This document shows positions 8,641-17,077 of a stretch of DNA of 41,959 nucleotides, piece after piece. The stretch is taken from contig JAHHRG010000013.1 of assembly GCA_020025965.1 (NCBI GenBank), forward strand, positions 1-41,959. The letters run 5' to 3'. A program made the position numbers and the translations under genes. Every line of letters begins with the position of its first letter. Positions within the stretch are counted from its first letter, which is position 1. The notes under the pieces are model-generated. The model saw nothing but the letters and a program-made list of their open reading frames with translations. It was not told the origin of the DNA and did not search any database. Origin of the DNA: Sutterella sp. (GTDB taxonomy: Bacteria; Pseudomonadota; Gammaproteobacteria; Burkholderiales; Burkholderiaceae_F).

Positions 8641-9300
8641 ATGAAGTATCTGATTGTTGACGACCATGCGCTCGTGACTACCGCGCTTTCGATGATGCTT
8701 TCCGATCGCGAACCCGATGCCGAAATCCACACGGCCGGCAGCGCCGAGGCCGCCCTGCGCCTCATCGATCAGGAAGGCGAATCGGCCGACCTTTTGATTC
8801 TTGACCTCACGATGCCCGGCGTGACGGGCACGGAATTGATGGAAGAAATCGTCCGCCGTCAGCCGATGCTCAAAATTCTCGTTGTCTCCGGTCTCGTTGA
8901 AAAAGAAAGCATCATGCGCGTGCTACAGTTGGGGGCCGCCGGCTTCGTCCCGAAGTCGCTCGACACCGACATGCTCACGGGCGCCATTGACTTCGTGCTT
9001 CAGGGCGGCGTTTTCATTCCGTCGAAACTTTTGTCTGAAGGTCAGCGCGCAGGCTTCTTCTCCGAAACCGCCCGCGGTCTTCGTCAGCCCGTTGAAGAAG
9101 TGCATCTCACGGAACGTCAAAAAGAAGTCCTCATGCTTCTCGCCCGAGGCGCTCCCATCAAGCGCATCTGCCTTGATTTGAACCTTTCGGAAGGAACGAT
9201 CAAGACGCACGTCTCGGCCATCTACCGTGCCTTCGGTGCTTCGAACCGTACCGAAGCTCTGCTTGCCGCCCGTCGTGCCGGGTTCGATATCGAACTCTGA
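8641..9300 (+). CDS. NarL/LuxR-family response regulator
   Basis: About 219 residues. The N-terminal receiver domain has the acidic pair D7/D8, the phospho-acceptor D55 in LILDLTMPG, and a conserved Lys in FVPKSL. The C-terminal LuxR-type helix-turn-helix is LTERQKEVLMLLARG followed by SEGTIKTHVSAIY. CTGGAGTT provides the ribosome site. No kinase is adjacent. The hybrid kinase at 14256-16133 belongs to a family often paired with regulators of this type, so it is a possible but unproven partner. The target genes are unknown. Confidence 0.93.
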   Translation: MKYLIVDDHALVTTALSMMLSDREPDAEIHTAGSAEAALRLIDQEGESADLLILDLTMPGVTGTELMEEIVRRQPMLKILVVSGLVEKESIMRVLQLGAAGFVPKSLDTDMLTGAIDFVLQGGVFIPSKLLSEGQRAGFFSETARGLRQPVEEVHLTERQKEVLMLLARGAPIKRICLDLNLSEGTIKTHVSAIYRAFGASNRTEALLAARRAGFDIEL

Positions 9301-9319
9301 TTGCGAGCTTCCGACAAAA

Positions 9320-9369
9320 GAAAAGAGTGCGAATGCCGGATCATTGTCCGAGCGGTCGCACTCTTTTTT
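9320..9369. terminator. Bidirectional terminator between converging genes
   Basis: AAAAGAGTGCGA pairs with TCGCACTCTTTT around a 24-base loop containing a smaller CGGA/TCCG hairpin, with T-runs on both strands. It serves the regulator on the plus strand and the FmdE-like gene on the minus strand. Confidence 0.85.
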
Positions 9370-9371
9370 TA

Positions 9372-9911
9372 TCACTTTTGAATAACCTCGATTGACCAAT
9401 CCATCAGCGTTTCGATATCGGCGTTTTCTACGGCCTTTGCAAGCCCTTCTTTCAACTCCGTCCAGTGCGTCAAGAGTTCGGGGGTCCGATCGCCCGACTT
9501 GTACTGACGACCTGTCTTGATGAAATCTTCGCTCAGGACTCCCGGTCTAATCTGCATCACCACACGATGCGTCGGCGTCGTTAACGCAAACCACAAACGG
9601 CCGTAAACCCCCTCGGGGGCATCAGGTACGGTATCGGGATCCACAATCACCCAATTGCCGCGACTCACGGCACGCGTCGTAAATTCCACGGCATCCTGCA
9701 CCCCGGGGCCGGGAAAGGCCGTTTCAAAGCGAATGCCTTCGCGAGGAAGCGGACAGCCCATGATGGCACCGAGACGTGAAACGGCGAATTCGACCAAAGC
9801 AAAGCCCAAGGTCATGCCGCCGATACTGTCGCGACCGTGGTATTGAGTACAACCTTCGAGCGTCACCGTAAGCGACTGTCCGTGATCGGTTAAAGTGAAA
9901 TTTGTCTTCAT
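9372..9911 (-). CDS. FmdE-like domain protein with altered metal ligands (paralogue 1)
   Basis: About 179 residues. The start at 9911 is preferred (GAGAC upstream), but an in-frame ATG at 9938 is possible. The sequence YHGRDSIGGMTLGF lines up with the FmdE-family motif fHGHxCPGxxxGy, with the second His replaced by Arg and the Cys by Ser. The later segment GVQDAVEFTTRAVSRGNW lines up with the FmdE motif around DAiqxxtGxTxGkGN, lacking its usual Cys. FmdE domains occur in formylmethanofuran dehydrogenase operons and in many anaerobes of unknown function; the changed ligands argue against the standard metal site. It is a paralogue of the gene at 10028-10600 and lies at the end of an ABC transporter gene set, although a minus-strand terminator separates it from its neighbour. 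The function is unknown. Confidence 0.6.
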   Translation of the reverse strand: MKTNFTLTDHGQSLTVTLEGCTQYHGRDSIGGMTLGFALVEFAVSRLGAIMGCPLPREGIRFETAFPGPGVQDAVEFTTRAVSRGNWVIVDPDTVPDAPEGVYGRLWFALTTPTHRVVMQIRPGVLSEDFIKTGRQYKSGDRTPELLTHWTELKEGLAKAVENADIETLMDWSIEVIQK

Positions 9912-9954
9912 ATTTGTCTCGTGTGCGTTTTTATACATCGGCACCGCAGGCCGG

Positions 9955-9991
9955 GAAAAAATGGCGTTCGACCGCAGAGGACGAACGCCAT
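9955..9991 (-). terminator. Minus-strand terminator between the two FmdE-like genes
   Basis: On the minus strand a 10-bp perfect stem, ATGGCGTTCG with CGAACGCCAT (11-base loop), is followed by TTTTT. A second small hairpin, GCCGC/GCGGC, lies just before it. Only about 44 bases remain for a promoter of the downstream gene, so partial read-through is likely. Confidence 0.75.
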
Positions 9992-10027
9992 CGCTAGCTG
10001 CCGCAAACTGCGGCAAGTTGTGAGTGC

Positions 10028-10600
10028 TTAACCTTTGAGCTTCGCGCACCGTTCTCGCAGAACGTCCGGATCACAGGCGCGAATCTCGGCAAAGACTTTC
10101 GGATCGGACAATATGCGTCCCAAGATGGAGAACTTGTACGCGATATAGTCCGCATGATCCTTACGATTGGCCGCTCCCTCTTGATAAGAAGCGACCAAAT
10201 CGCACCAGTTTTTGTCGAAAATTTCTTCGCTGAAGGTGTACGCAAAGGCCCGATCGCGATACGCCACTTCATAGTACATGGCGCCGCCCAAAGGCGTAGC
10301 GGGTACCGTCGCCGCATCCTTATCGAGGATATAACGGCCTTCCGTCCAAGCACGCGTCACTAGTTCGATACAGTCACGAACCCCCGCTCCGGCAAAAGCG
10401 GAAAGGAAATAGAGTTCGCGGCGATTCGGTACCGCATCGATTGCGAGATCCCGAAAAGCACGGGACAAAAGACGCATCGTCACGCCAGAGGCGATCAAAT
10501 TGTCGATGCCCGCGTATTTGATCATATCGTCTCGAGTGAACGAGAGGACACCTTCGGGTTCGCGAACCTGAACGGAAAACGGAGTTTCAATCAATTGCAC
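10028..10600 (-). CDS. FmdE-like domain protein (paralogue 2)
   Basis: About 190 residues, with AAGGA upstream of the ATG at 10600. It resembles the protein at 9372-9911 along the central region. Both share a pattern of F-x-G-x-GV-x-D-x-x-E-x-x-TRA followed by a glycine and an ILD/IVD strand, then a Val-Pro-x-x-Pro segment and a tyrosine-rich strand. Here the N-terminal HGH/CPG metal motif is lost entirely (the region reads AGIDNLIASGVTMRL), so this copy is even further from a canonical FmdE protein. It follows the substrate-binding protein gene by 56 bases in the same direction and is probably part of the ABC operon. A role in handling the transported compound or its cofactor is only a guess. 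Confidence 0.6.
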   Translation of the reverse strand: MQLIETPFSVQVREPEGVLSFTRDDMIKYAGIDNLIASGVTMRLLSRAFRDLAIDAVPNRRELYFLSAFAGAGVRDCIELVTRAWTEGRYILDKDAATVPATPLGGAMYYEVAYRDRAFAYTFSEEIFDKNWCDLVASYQEGAANRKDHADYIAYKFSILGRILSDPKVFAEIRACDPDVLRERCAKLKG

Positions 10601-10656
10601 GGTTGATATCCTTCATTTGTGAAAATCGGTCGGGCCTTGTTCGGCTTTTTCGGGGC

Positions 10657-11598
10657 TTACTTCATAGCGGACGGAAGAACCAGGCTCTTCACGTCAACGG
10701 CCTTTTTCATGAGACCGTTCGCCAAGAGGAATTCCTGATCGGCTGCGAGGCCGTTCACGTCTTTAACGGTCAGCACGTCGTAGTAATTGGACCAGCGGGC
10801 AAGCTTGTCGGCATCTTCATAGGAAATGCCGTGTTCCTTGGCACCGAGCGCCACGGCTTCCTTCCAGTTCTCGTTGATCCACTTCAAGCTTTCGCGCTGA
10901 ACCTTGACGACGCGGGCCAAAGCTTCAGGATGTTCGTCGGCAAAAGCCTTGCGAACCGTCATGACGAGATTGACATCAACCACGTCCTTCGCGGTCGTAA
11001 TCACCTGGCAACCGGCTTCCGTCGCCTTAATCATGGCGGAAGCGGGGAGAAGCGCCGCCGTCACACGGCCGCTCGTCACGGCGCTCATGGCTTCGGGGAT
11101 ACCCATCGAAAGGAATTCGACATCGTCGGCCGTCATCCCGTTCTTCACGAGAGAAGCAACGAGGAGCTGATGCAGCACGGTACCGCGCGGACCGGCCACT
11201 TTCTTGCCTTTGAGATCCTTAATGGTGAGCTTCTCGCCCTTCTGGCCAACGATAGCGAAGATGTCGGCCGGGTGAGCCACGCCGTTAGCGACGAGCACCG
11301 GATTGCCGGCACCGTTGGCACCCAAAAGGGAAGCCGTATTCATTGCTGCGGAAATATCGACGGAACCGGCGGCCATTGCCTGGCTCTGCTTGGCACCCGA
11401 GGTGATCGTCTTCCAGTTGATCTTGACGTTGTCCTTGGCGAATTCCTTTTCGAGCAGGCCCTGTTCCTTGATCACCATGTTCTGAAGGTTGAAGGGACTC
11501 TTCACGTACACCATATTGATTTCGTCGGGCAAGGCACCGGCCCAGGCGGAAGAGGCAAAGCAAGCGGCCACGAGGGCGGCGGTCATCAATTTCTTCAT
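10657..11598 (-). CDS. ABC transporter periplasmic substrate-binding protein (NrtA/SsuA/TauA-like)
   Basis: About 313 residues with a Sec signal peptide ending in SSAWA. After it come the features of the NMT1/SsuA-like binding-protein superfamily: an early YVKSPFNLQNMVIKEQGLLEKEF segment, a MAAGSVDIS motif, then LKGKKVAGPRGTVLHQLL and a late basic helix. These proteins bind sulfonates, taurine, nitrate, bicarbonate or thiamine-precursor pyrimidines; the ligand cannot be read from sequence. It is encoded 12 bases after the ATPase gene, in the order permease-ATPase-binding protein, and is followed by the FmdE-like gene. No sulfonate monooxygenase or nitrate reductase is adjacent, which fits an anaerobe and makes a typical taurine role less likely. 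Confidence 0.88.
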   Translation of the reverse strand: MKKLMTAALVAACFASSAWAGALPDEINMVYVKSPFNLQNMVIKEQGLLEKEFAKDNVKINWKTITSGAKQSQAMAAGSVDISAAMNTASLLGANGAGNPVLVANGVAHPADIFAIVGQKGEKLTIKDLKGKKVAGPRGTVLHQLLVASLVKNGMTADDVEFLSMGIPEAMSAVTSGRVTAALLPASAMIKATEAGCQVITTAKDVVDVNLVMTVRKAFADEHPEALARVVKVQRESLKWINENWKEAVALGAKEHGISYEDADKLARWSNYYDVLTVKDVNGLAADQEFLLANGLMKKAVDVKSLVLPSAMK

Positions 11599-11610
11599 AA
11601 GAAAAGGTCC

Positions 11611-12351
11611 TTAGTCACGGTTGTTATAAAAGCTGTCCAAAATCTCATCGGTAAGCGACGTGACGCCCGGCGTCGACAGATGCCTCGGATAGGCTTCGTC
11701 GACCTCGTAACGGGTCGCTTGATCGTTGAGATTGAGTTTCCAAATCTGACGCGAGAGAAGCACGGCTTCCGCCACGTCGTGAGTAATGAGCAAAACCGTC
11801 ATCGGCTTTTTAAGATAGATATCGATAAAGTCTCGATAAAGCTGATGGCGAGTAAGGGCGTCAAGCGCGCTGAAAGGTTCGTCCAAAAGAAGCAGATCCG
11901 GTTCGGAAACAAGAGCACGGGCAAAGCCCACACGCTGACTCATGCCGCCTGACAGTTCGTCGGGATAGGCATCGGCAAAGGGCGTCAAACCGATCAGCTT
12001 CAGTACGTCGGCAATGCGCCTCTCCTGCTCTTCGCGGGGGAGATCGCGAACGGCCACTCGAATATTGTCCGTCACGCTCATCCACGGGAACAGACGGTGC
12101 TCTTGGAACACCACCGACAAACGCGGCTTAACCGATTGCCCTCGTTCGTCCGTAAATTCGATTGTGCCGCTCGTCGGGGTTTCAAGGCCCGCGAGCATAC
12201 GCAGGAGCGTTGTCTTTCCGCAGCCGCTGCGCCCGATCAAGGCACAGATCTCACCGCCCGGCATCGAAAAATCAAAGTTGTCGATGGGCGAGAGTCGGAC
12301 TCCGTTGCGCTCGAAGGTTTTCGTCAGATGACGGCAGTTCACACTGATCAT
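11611..12351 (-). CDS. ABC transporter ATP-binding protein (SsuB/TauB-like)
   Basis: About 246 residues. Walker A is GRSGCGKTT (about residues 38-46), the signature is LSGGMSQR, Walker B is LLLLDEPFSALD, and the switch His is in LITHDVAEA. Its length and the SxRLSVVFQEHRLFPW-type Q-loop are typical of the NrtD/SsuB/TauB subfamily. The first four bases overlap the stop of the permease gene (12348-12351), indicating translational coupling. It powers import of whatever the binding protein at 10657-11598 carries. Confidence 0.95.
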   Translation of the reverse strand: MISVNCRHLTKTFERNGVRLSPIDNFDFSMPGGEICALIGRSGCGKTTLLRMLAGLETPTSGTIEFTDERGQSVKPRLSVVFQEHRLFPWMSVTDNIRVAVRDLPREEQERRIADVLKLIGLTPFADAYPDELSGGMSQRVGFARALVSEPDLLLLDEPFSALDALTRHQLYRDFIDIYLKKPMTVLLITHDVAEAVLLSRQIWKLNLNDQATRYEVDEAYPRHLSTPGVTSLTDEILDSFYNNRD

Positions 12352-13103
12352 TTCTGCTTGAGACCTCCGTGTACGTTGAGCGTCCGATCAAAGAGCCAGG
12401 AAATGAATTTGTCGGCTCCGATCCCCAGCACCACAATCGTGAGGATGCCGACAAAGACCGTTTCGGTTTTGCCGAACTCGGCGGATTCGCTGATCATGAA
12501 ACCGAGCCCCGAAGCCGCCGCAATGAGTTCGGCCCCGACAAGTGCACGCCAGCTGTAGCCGAATCCGAGACGAAGTCCCGTCAAAATGCCCGGAATGGAC
12601 GCGGGTAGCGTGAGCAGGCGAAAGGTTTCGGCCGGACTGAAATTTAAGAGTTTGGCGAGTTCCTTTAGTTTCGGATCCACGCCTCGCACGGAATTGAAGG
12701 TATTGAGATAAATCGGAAAGAAGCTCGACAAGAAGACGATCGCAATTTTCGGAGCTTCGTCAATTCCGAGCCAAAGAATCAAAAGCGGAATTAAAGCCAA
12801 GGGAGGCGTGAGACGCAGAGCTTCGATCGTAAAGTCAAGAAGCCGATGCGCGGGTTCCGAACAAGCGAGCCCCACTCCCAGAAGAATGCCCGTCAGCGAC
12901 GCAAGCACAAACCCCGTCATCGTACGGAAGGCACTCATGCCGATGTGCTCTGCAAGCTCGCCCGACTGACACAGCGCGAGAAACTCATGAAAGACTTCCT
13001 CCGGGGGCGGCAAGAGAATGCCGGGAATATCGCCGTAGCGGGTAAACAGTTCCCAGGCTACGAAGACACCCGCAGGCAAAATGAAATTCACCAGTCTTTT
13101 CAT
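12348..13103 (-). CDS. ABC transporter permease (SsuC/TauC-like)
   Basis: About 251 residues and about six membrane helices. The BPD_transp_1 domain is marked by an LLPPPEEVF entrance motif, the SLTGILLGVGLAC helix and the EAA-type loop around GWRALVGAELIAAASGLGFMI, characteristic of the SsuC/TauC family. It is the first gene of a minus-strand operon of permease, ATPase, binding protein and FmdE-like protein. The promoter must lie in the 213-base region shared with the divergent CcmI-like gene. Confidence 0.93.
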   Translation of the reverse strand: MKRLVNFILPAGVFVAWELFTRYGDIPGILLPPPEEVFHEFLALCQSGELAEHIGMSAFRTMTGFVLASLTGILLGVGLACSEPAHRLLDFTIEALRLTPPLALIPLLILWLGIDEAPKIAIVFLSSFFPIYLNTFNSVRGVDPKLKELAKLLNFSPAETFRLLTLPASIPGILTGLRLGFGYSWRALVGAELIAAASGLGFMISESAEFGKTETVFVGILTIVVLGIGADKFISWLFDRTLNVHGGLKQK

Positions 13104-13316
13104 GTGTCCGATATCGGTTGAAAAGGAAATCCAAAGAATATTTCATTTTACCCTCAGATGAGAATCACTCGCAAGAAGAATCTGCACGATCCTCGTTGCC
13201 AAAAAGTTGCGACGAACTCAGTTTTTCCTAACGAACTTTCGCTACACTTTCTCTCTAACAACAAGCGAGGCCGTTGCTGAGCGCCTCTTTTTACCTCCTG
13301 TCATCCGTTTTTTCTC

Positions 13317-14186
13317 ATGTCCGACAACGTCCTTTTCTTCGTCATTCTGACTTTGATGGTCGTCCTCGCCCTCGCAGTGCTTTCCCCGGCTTTGAAGGGC
13401 CTTTTCTTTTCCGACACGGAAAAGAAAAGCCACATTGACCACGAAGAAGAACTGCGCCGCATTCTCACCGCCAACCTTGATCGCCTCAAAAACGATCTCG
13501 CCTCCGGCGAAATCACCGAAGCCGAATTCCAAGCGGAAAAGCTCGATATCGAACGTCGTGCCCTGGAGGAATGCAACGCCCCCGAAGCCGGACGTACCGG
13601 AAAGACAACCACGATGACCCATAACCGCGTCTTCGGCCTTGCCGTTGTCGTGATGGTCGCCCTCCTCTCCTTTGCCATTTATGCCCGCGTGGGTGTCCCT
13701 GAAATCATCGGCATTCTCGAGAAAACCGACAAAGTGGAAGCGACGGAAGGCACGGAAGCAATGGAAGCCTATTTGAAGAGTAATCCGCTTGACGGCCGCG
13801 CCTGGATTCTCATGGCCCGCACCTATGTGGAAGAAGAGAACTACTACCGTGCGGCTTACGCTTACCGCGAGGGCCGAAAGGTTCAGCGCAATATTCGCGA
13901 AGACGTTGAAGTCATGCTGGAACTCGGTGCCACTTTGTTGTCGATCGGAGAACCGACGAGCTTCCGCGAAGCACTGGACGTGATTACCCAGGCTTACGAG
14001 AAGGATCCCAACAATCCCAAGGTCACACAGCTCCTCATCATGGCCGCAGCCGCCAACCACGACTGGGCAACGGGAGCACGCGAACTGCGCGTGCTCCTTG
14101 ATACGATGAATCCAGACACGCCCGAATATCTGAAATTCAGCGAAACACTGAAGCTCTTTGAAGCGCGCGCCGCCGACCAAAAATAA
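13317..14186 (+). CDS. CcmI-like cytochrome c biogenesis protein with TPR region
   Basis: About 289 residues. The order is an N-terminal membrane helix (about 5-30), a short cytoplasmic segment with the CcmI pattern (DHEEELRRILTANLDRLKNDLASGEITEAEF, given here in part), a second helix (about 103-125), then a periplasmic TPR domain with an NPLDGRAWILMARTY repeat. This matches CcmI (CycH), which holds apocytochrome c for heme attachment. The other ccm genes are not adjacent, so it is isolated from its usual operon. There is no clear ribosome site before the ATG at 13317. It ends before a strong terminator. Confidence 0.75.
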   Translation: MSDNVLFFVILTLMVVLALAVLSPALKGLFFSDTEKKSHIDHEEELRRILTANLDRLKNDLASGEITEAEFQAEKLDIERRALEECNAPEAGRTGKTTTMTHNRVFGLAVVVMVALLSFAIYARVGVPEIIGILEKTDKVEATEGTEAMEAYLKSNPLDGRAWILMARTYVEEENYYRAAYAYREGRKVQRNIREDVEVMLELGATLLSIGEPTSFREALDVITQAYEKDPNNPKVTQLLIMAAAANHDWATGARELRVLLDTMNPDTPEYLKFSETLKLFEARAADQK

Positions 14187-14202
14187 TCGAAACCCATCAA
14201 AA

Positions 14203-14240
14203 ACGGGATGTTTGCACAAGGCAAGCATCCCGCTTTTTTT
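14203..14240. terminator. Bidirectional terminator between CcmI-like and kinase genes
   Basis: CGGGATG (14204-14210) pairs with CATCCCG (14226-14232), extended by an internal TTGC/GCAA pairing, with TTTTTTT on the plus side and TTTTT on the minus side. Confidence 0.85.
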
Positions 14241-14255
14241 GGCTGTATCCGACCG

Positions 14256-16133
14256 TCAATTTTCGCCCGCCGGCAAAGCGCGCCAAATCGCTTCGTTTAA
14301 AGTCGCCGCATCTGCCGGTTTCTGAAGAATCCTCGGCATCGCCTCAGGCAAAGTTTTTCCCGACAACTTACCGCGTCGGAAATCGCTTTCAATGAGGTCG
14401 GCGGCCACGGCCGTCAGAAGTACCATCGGCAGACGATGCCCGAGCTTTTCTTCGAGGATGCCGGCCGCTTCCAACCCCGTCGGCAATTCTTCACCGAGGT
14501 TGTAATCGCTCACCAAAGCCTTCACGTCATCCGCTTCAGCGACACGTTGCATGAAATTGTCGTCAGGTTCGCCCGATGAAATGACCTTGGCTCCCCAACT
14601 TGTCAGCATGTTTTCGATCGCCTCGCGAACAAAGCGATTGTCTTCAAGAAGCGCAATCGTCCCGTTGATCGGCACGATATCGGGGAGCGCTTCCTTTTTC
14701 GTTTCAAGCTTTTCCGCCTGTTCCACTTCGGCAATATTGAAAAGCAGTCGGAAAACGCTGCCGCGTCCTGGAATGGAACCGACCGTCACTTCAATGCCGA
14801 GCTGACGGGCAATACCGCGCACGATGGAGAGCCCGAGCCCGTAACCGGAACCCGGCTTTTCGCGTCCCGCATCGCCTCGATAAAAAGTCGAAAAGACCCG
14901 ATCGCGCTCGGCCTTGGGAATCCCGTGCCCGCAGTCGTAAATCCCGATCGAGAGACGATTCTTGCCGACACGGCGGGCACCCAAGACGATCTCCGGCTTC
15001 GGTGCCGTCGGATCGGAGTAGGCAATGGCATTACTGATGAGATTCTTCAACGCGCGCTTGACCATCGTCACGTCGGTAAGAATGGTTTCGTTCACGGAAT
15101 GGACGCGAATCGAGAGGCCCTTTTCTTCCGCAATGGCCCGGCACTCATCGCCGAGATCGTTCAACAGTTCCCGCACATTCACGTATTCGGGATGCAAATC
15201 CATCTGACCGAATTCCATGCGCGTGACGGTCAACACCTGTTCCACAAGCGTCGATATGGCCGCACTCGTTACCGAGAGCTGTTCGATCACGGGCGCGGTC
15301 TGCGGCGACGAACGGCGCTTCAGAATATCCAGATAAATGCCCATGGCCTGCAGCGGCTGACGAATGTCGTGATTGGCCGCGGCAAAGAATTTTGCCCGAT
15401 GTTCGCTTTCCGTCTGCATTTTGCGGCGCGCATTCTCCGCTCGAGAAATTTCAACGCGAAGGCGCTCGACAAGACGCTGGTTCTGACTGTCCGTCAGAAT
15501 GGCCGAGACGATCAAATCGTTCAACTTCTTTCCCGAATAGAGAATGAAGATGAGCGAGAGGAAAATCACAATGGCAATAAGCCCCTGACTGACACCGTAC
15601 TGGGCGGCCACGGCAATCGAAAGCGGCGTCACGGAGAGCACGGTAAAGGTAAAGAGCGACGGCAGCCAGCAGGAGTAGACGGGCCAACTCGCAAAGGTCA
15701 CGGCCACGACAACCGCCACGGTCACCACCTGAGAAATTCCGGACAAGGACACAAAGAAAGCAGGACCGCCCACCCCCCAAACAATGCCCGCCGCCACGGC
15801 AAGCGTCGTCCAGCGACGGATCCACAGACGAATGTGCGCCACTTTGTCCTGATCGCGCCAGAAACGCCTCACAAAGCGCAGCGAATACCAAATGGAAATA
15901 AGGCCGCAGACAAACCAAAAGCTGATGAAGTATTCGTTCACTTCGCTCGACCAGAAGGTGGCGACGAGCGCGATCATCCCGACCAACTGCGCCGCGAGCG
16001 CCACGGGATAGAGCTTGATGGACGACAGAATGAGCTTCGAGAGCGTTCGAGCCGTAATGTGGTGCGTGGCCGTCGTAAAGAAAAACGTCCGCAGGAATCG
16101 GCGGGTCTGCTCTTTAATCAAAAGAATTTTCAT
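14256..16133 (-). CDS. Hybrid membrane sensor histidine kinase
   Basis: About 625 residues. Six or so membrane helices in residues 35-215 form the sensor region, with no large periplasmic domain. A coiled linker leads to the dimerisation/phosphotransfer helix FFAAANHDIRQPLQAM, with the phosphorylatable His at residue 255. The HATPase domain has the N box (NLISNAIAYS), DCGHGIP, and GSGYGLGLSIV. The C-terminal receiver domain has acidic ED, the phospho-acceptor D543 in VSDYNLG, and a KPA motif. Kinases of this NHDIRQPLQA type are common in Burkholderiales and usually signal to LuxR-type regulators. It is downstream of tadA and the LD-carboxypeptidase gene (14-base gap), so it is probably in their operon. 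The signal sensed is unknown. Confidence 0.93.
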   Translation of the reverse strand: MKILLIKEQTRRFLRTFFFTTATHHITARTLSKLILSSIKLYPVALAAQLVGMIALVATFWSSEVNEYFISFWFVCGLISIWYSLRFVRRFWRDQDKVAHIRLWIRRWTTLAVAAGIVWGVGGPAFFVSLSGISQVVTVAVVVAVTFASWPVYSCWLPSLFTFTVLSVTPLSIAVAAQYGVSQGLIAIVIFLSLIFILYSGKKLNDLIVSAILTDSQNQRLVERLRVEISRAENARRKMQTESEHRAKFFAAANHDIRQPLQAMGIYLDILKRRSSPQTAPVIEQLSVTSAAISTLVEQVLTVTRMEFGQMDLHPEYVNVRELLNDLGDECRAIAEEKGLSIRVHSVNETILTDVTMVKRALKNLISNAIAYSDPTAPKPEIVLGARRVGKNRLSIGIYDCGHGIPKAERDRVFSTFYRGDAGREKPGSGYGLGLSIVRGIARQLGIEVTVGSIPGRGSVFRLLFNIAEVEQAEKLETKKEALPDIVPINGTIALLEDNRFVREAIENMLTSWGAKVISSGEPDDNFMQRVAEADDVKALVSDYNLGEELPTGLEAAGILEEKLGHRLPMVLLTAVAADLIESDFRRGKLSGKTLPEAMPRILQKPADAATLNEAIWRALPAGEN

Positions 16134-16147
16134 AATCTAATCGGTTC

Positions 16148-17068
16148 TTAGGGTAGCGGCGCGTCCGTCAGATGCGCACGGCCCTCGTTAACCGTCAAGC
16201 GCACGAAGCGCCCGACCGGCAAAGAACATTTGGCATGGATGTGCCCGAAAGGCAGTCCGGTAATCACGGGAAGCCCCGTTCGACGGCGAATAAAGTCAAG
16301 CATCATCTTGGCGTCGAAGTCGCCGGGCCAACCGCAGGCCCGATCGACGCCTGCCAGATCGCCGACCAGAATCGCCTGCTGACGTGCGAGTATTCCGGCC
16401 CCCTCCAGCGTCAAAAGCATCCGTTCGATTCGATAGGCCGCTTCGCCCACATCTTCAATAAAGAGAATTCCGCCCGATACGTCGGGCATAAATTCGCTCC
16501 CGACAAGAGAGGTGAGAACGGCAAGATTCCCGCCCCAGAGCGTGCCGTCAACGTGAATATCCTCCGCCTCGGGCGAAGTCCAGCGCACGTCAAAGGCCTC
16601 AAGCCCCAAAGCCTGCTTCAGACCCTTTTCCGTCAGGGGATCGATGTCGATCAAGTCGCGCAAAGTCGGTCCCTGCCAAGACATTCGTCCCGTCTTTGCA
16701 AGCAGCGCGCTCGTCAAAGCCGTCGTATCCGAATAGCCGATCAAAGGTGTTCGTCCTGCGGCCAACCGCTGCCAGTCGAGCATTGATAGAAGCCGGCCGG
16801 CCCCGTAACCGCCGCGAAGGCTCATCACGATGTCGCCATCAACCTCGGTCATCGCACTCATAAAGTCGGCCGCCCGACGCGCATCATCACCCGCAAAACG
16901 AGCGTTTTCTTCAAAAGTACCGCCCATTTCCCGAACGGCAAAACCGAGCGATTCGGCCGCGGCAAAAGCGCGGCGGCGAAGCGACCAGTCAATTTGTCCG
17001 TCCGCCGTCACCCACTGCCTCGAAGGTGCGGTCACGATCAGCGTTTTTCCCGCAAAGGGTTTTGTCAT
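16148..17068 (-). CDS. ldcA: LD-carboxypeptidase (peptidase family S66)
   Basis: About 306 residues. It removes the terminal D-Ala from murein tetrapeptides during cytoplasmic recycling. The nucleophile is S113 in LIGYSDTTAL, and the Glu and His of the S66 triad fit E205 in FIEDVGE and H276 in GLPFGH. The RGGYGAGRLL segment is also characteristic. Two adjacent ATG codons exist at 17071 and 17068; AGGAG spacing (six bases) favours the second. It begins 9 bases after the tadA stop. No signal peptide is present, as expected. Confidence 0.92.
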   Translation of the reverse strand: MTKPFAGKTLIVTAPSRQWVTADGQIDWSLRRRAFAAAESLGFAVREMGGTFEENARFAGDDARRAADFMSAMTEVDGDIVMSLRGGYGAGRLLSMLDWQRLAAGRTPLIGYSDTTALTSALLAKTGRMSWQGPTLRDLIDIDPLTEKGLKQALGLEAFDVRWTSPEAEDIHVDGTLWGGNLAVLTSLVGSEFMPDVSGGILFIEDVGEAAYRIERMLLTLEGAGILARQQAILVGDLAGVDRACGWPGDFDAKMMLDFIRRRTGLPVITGLPFGHIHAKCSLPVGRFVRLTVNEGRAHLTDAPLP

Positions 17069-17077
17069 CATGTTCTC

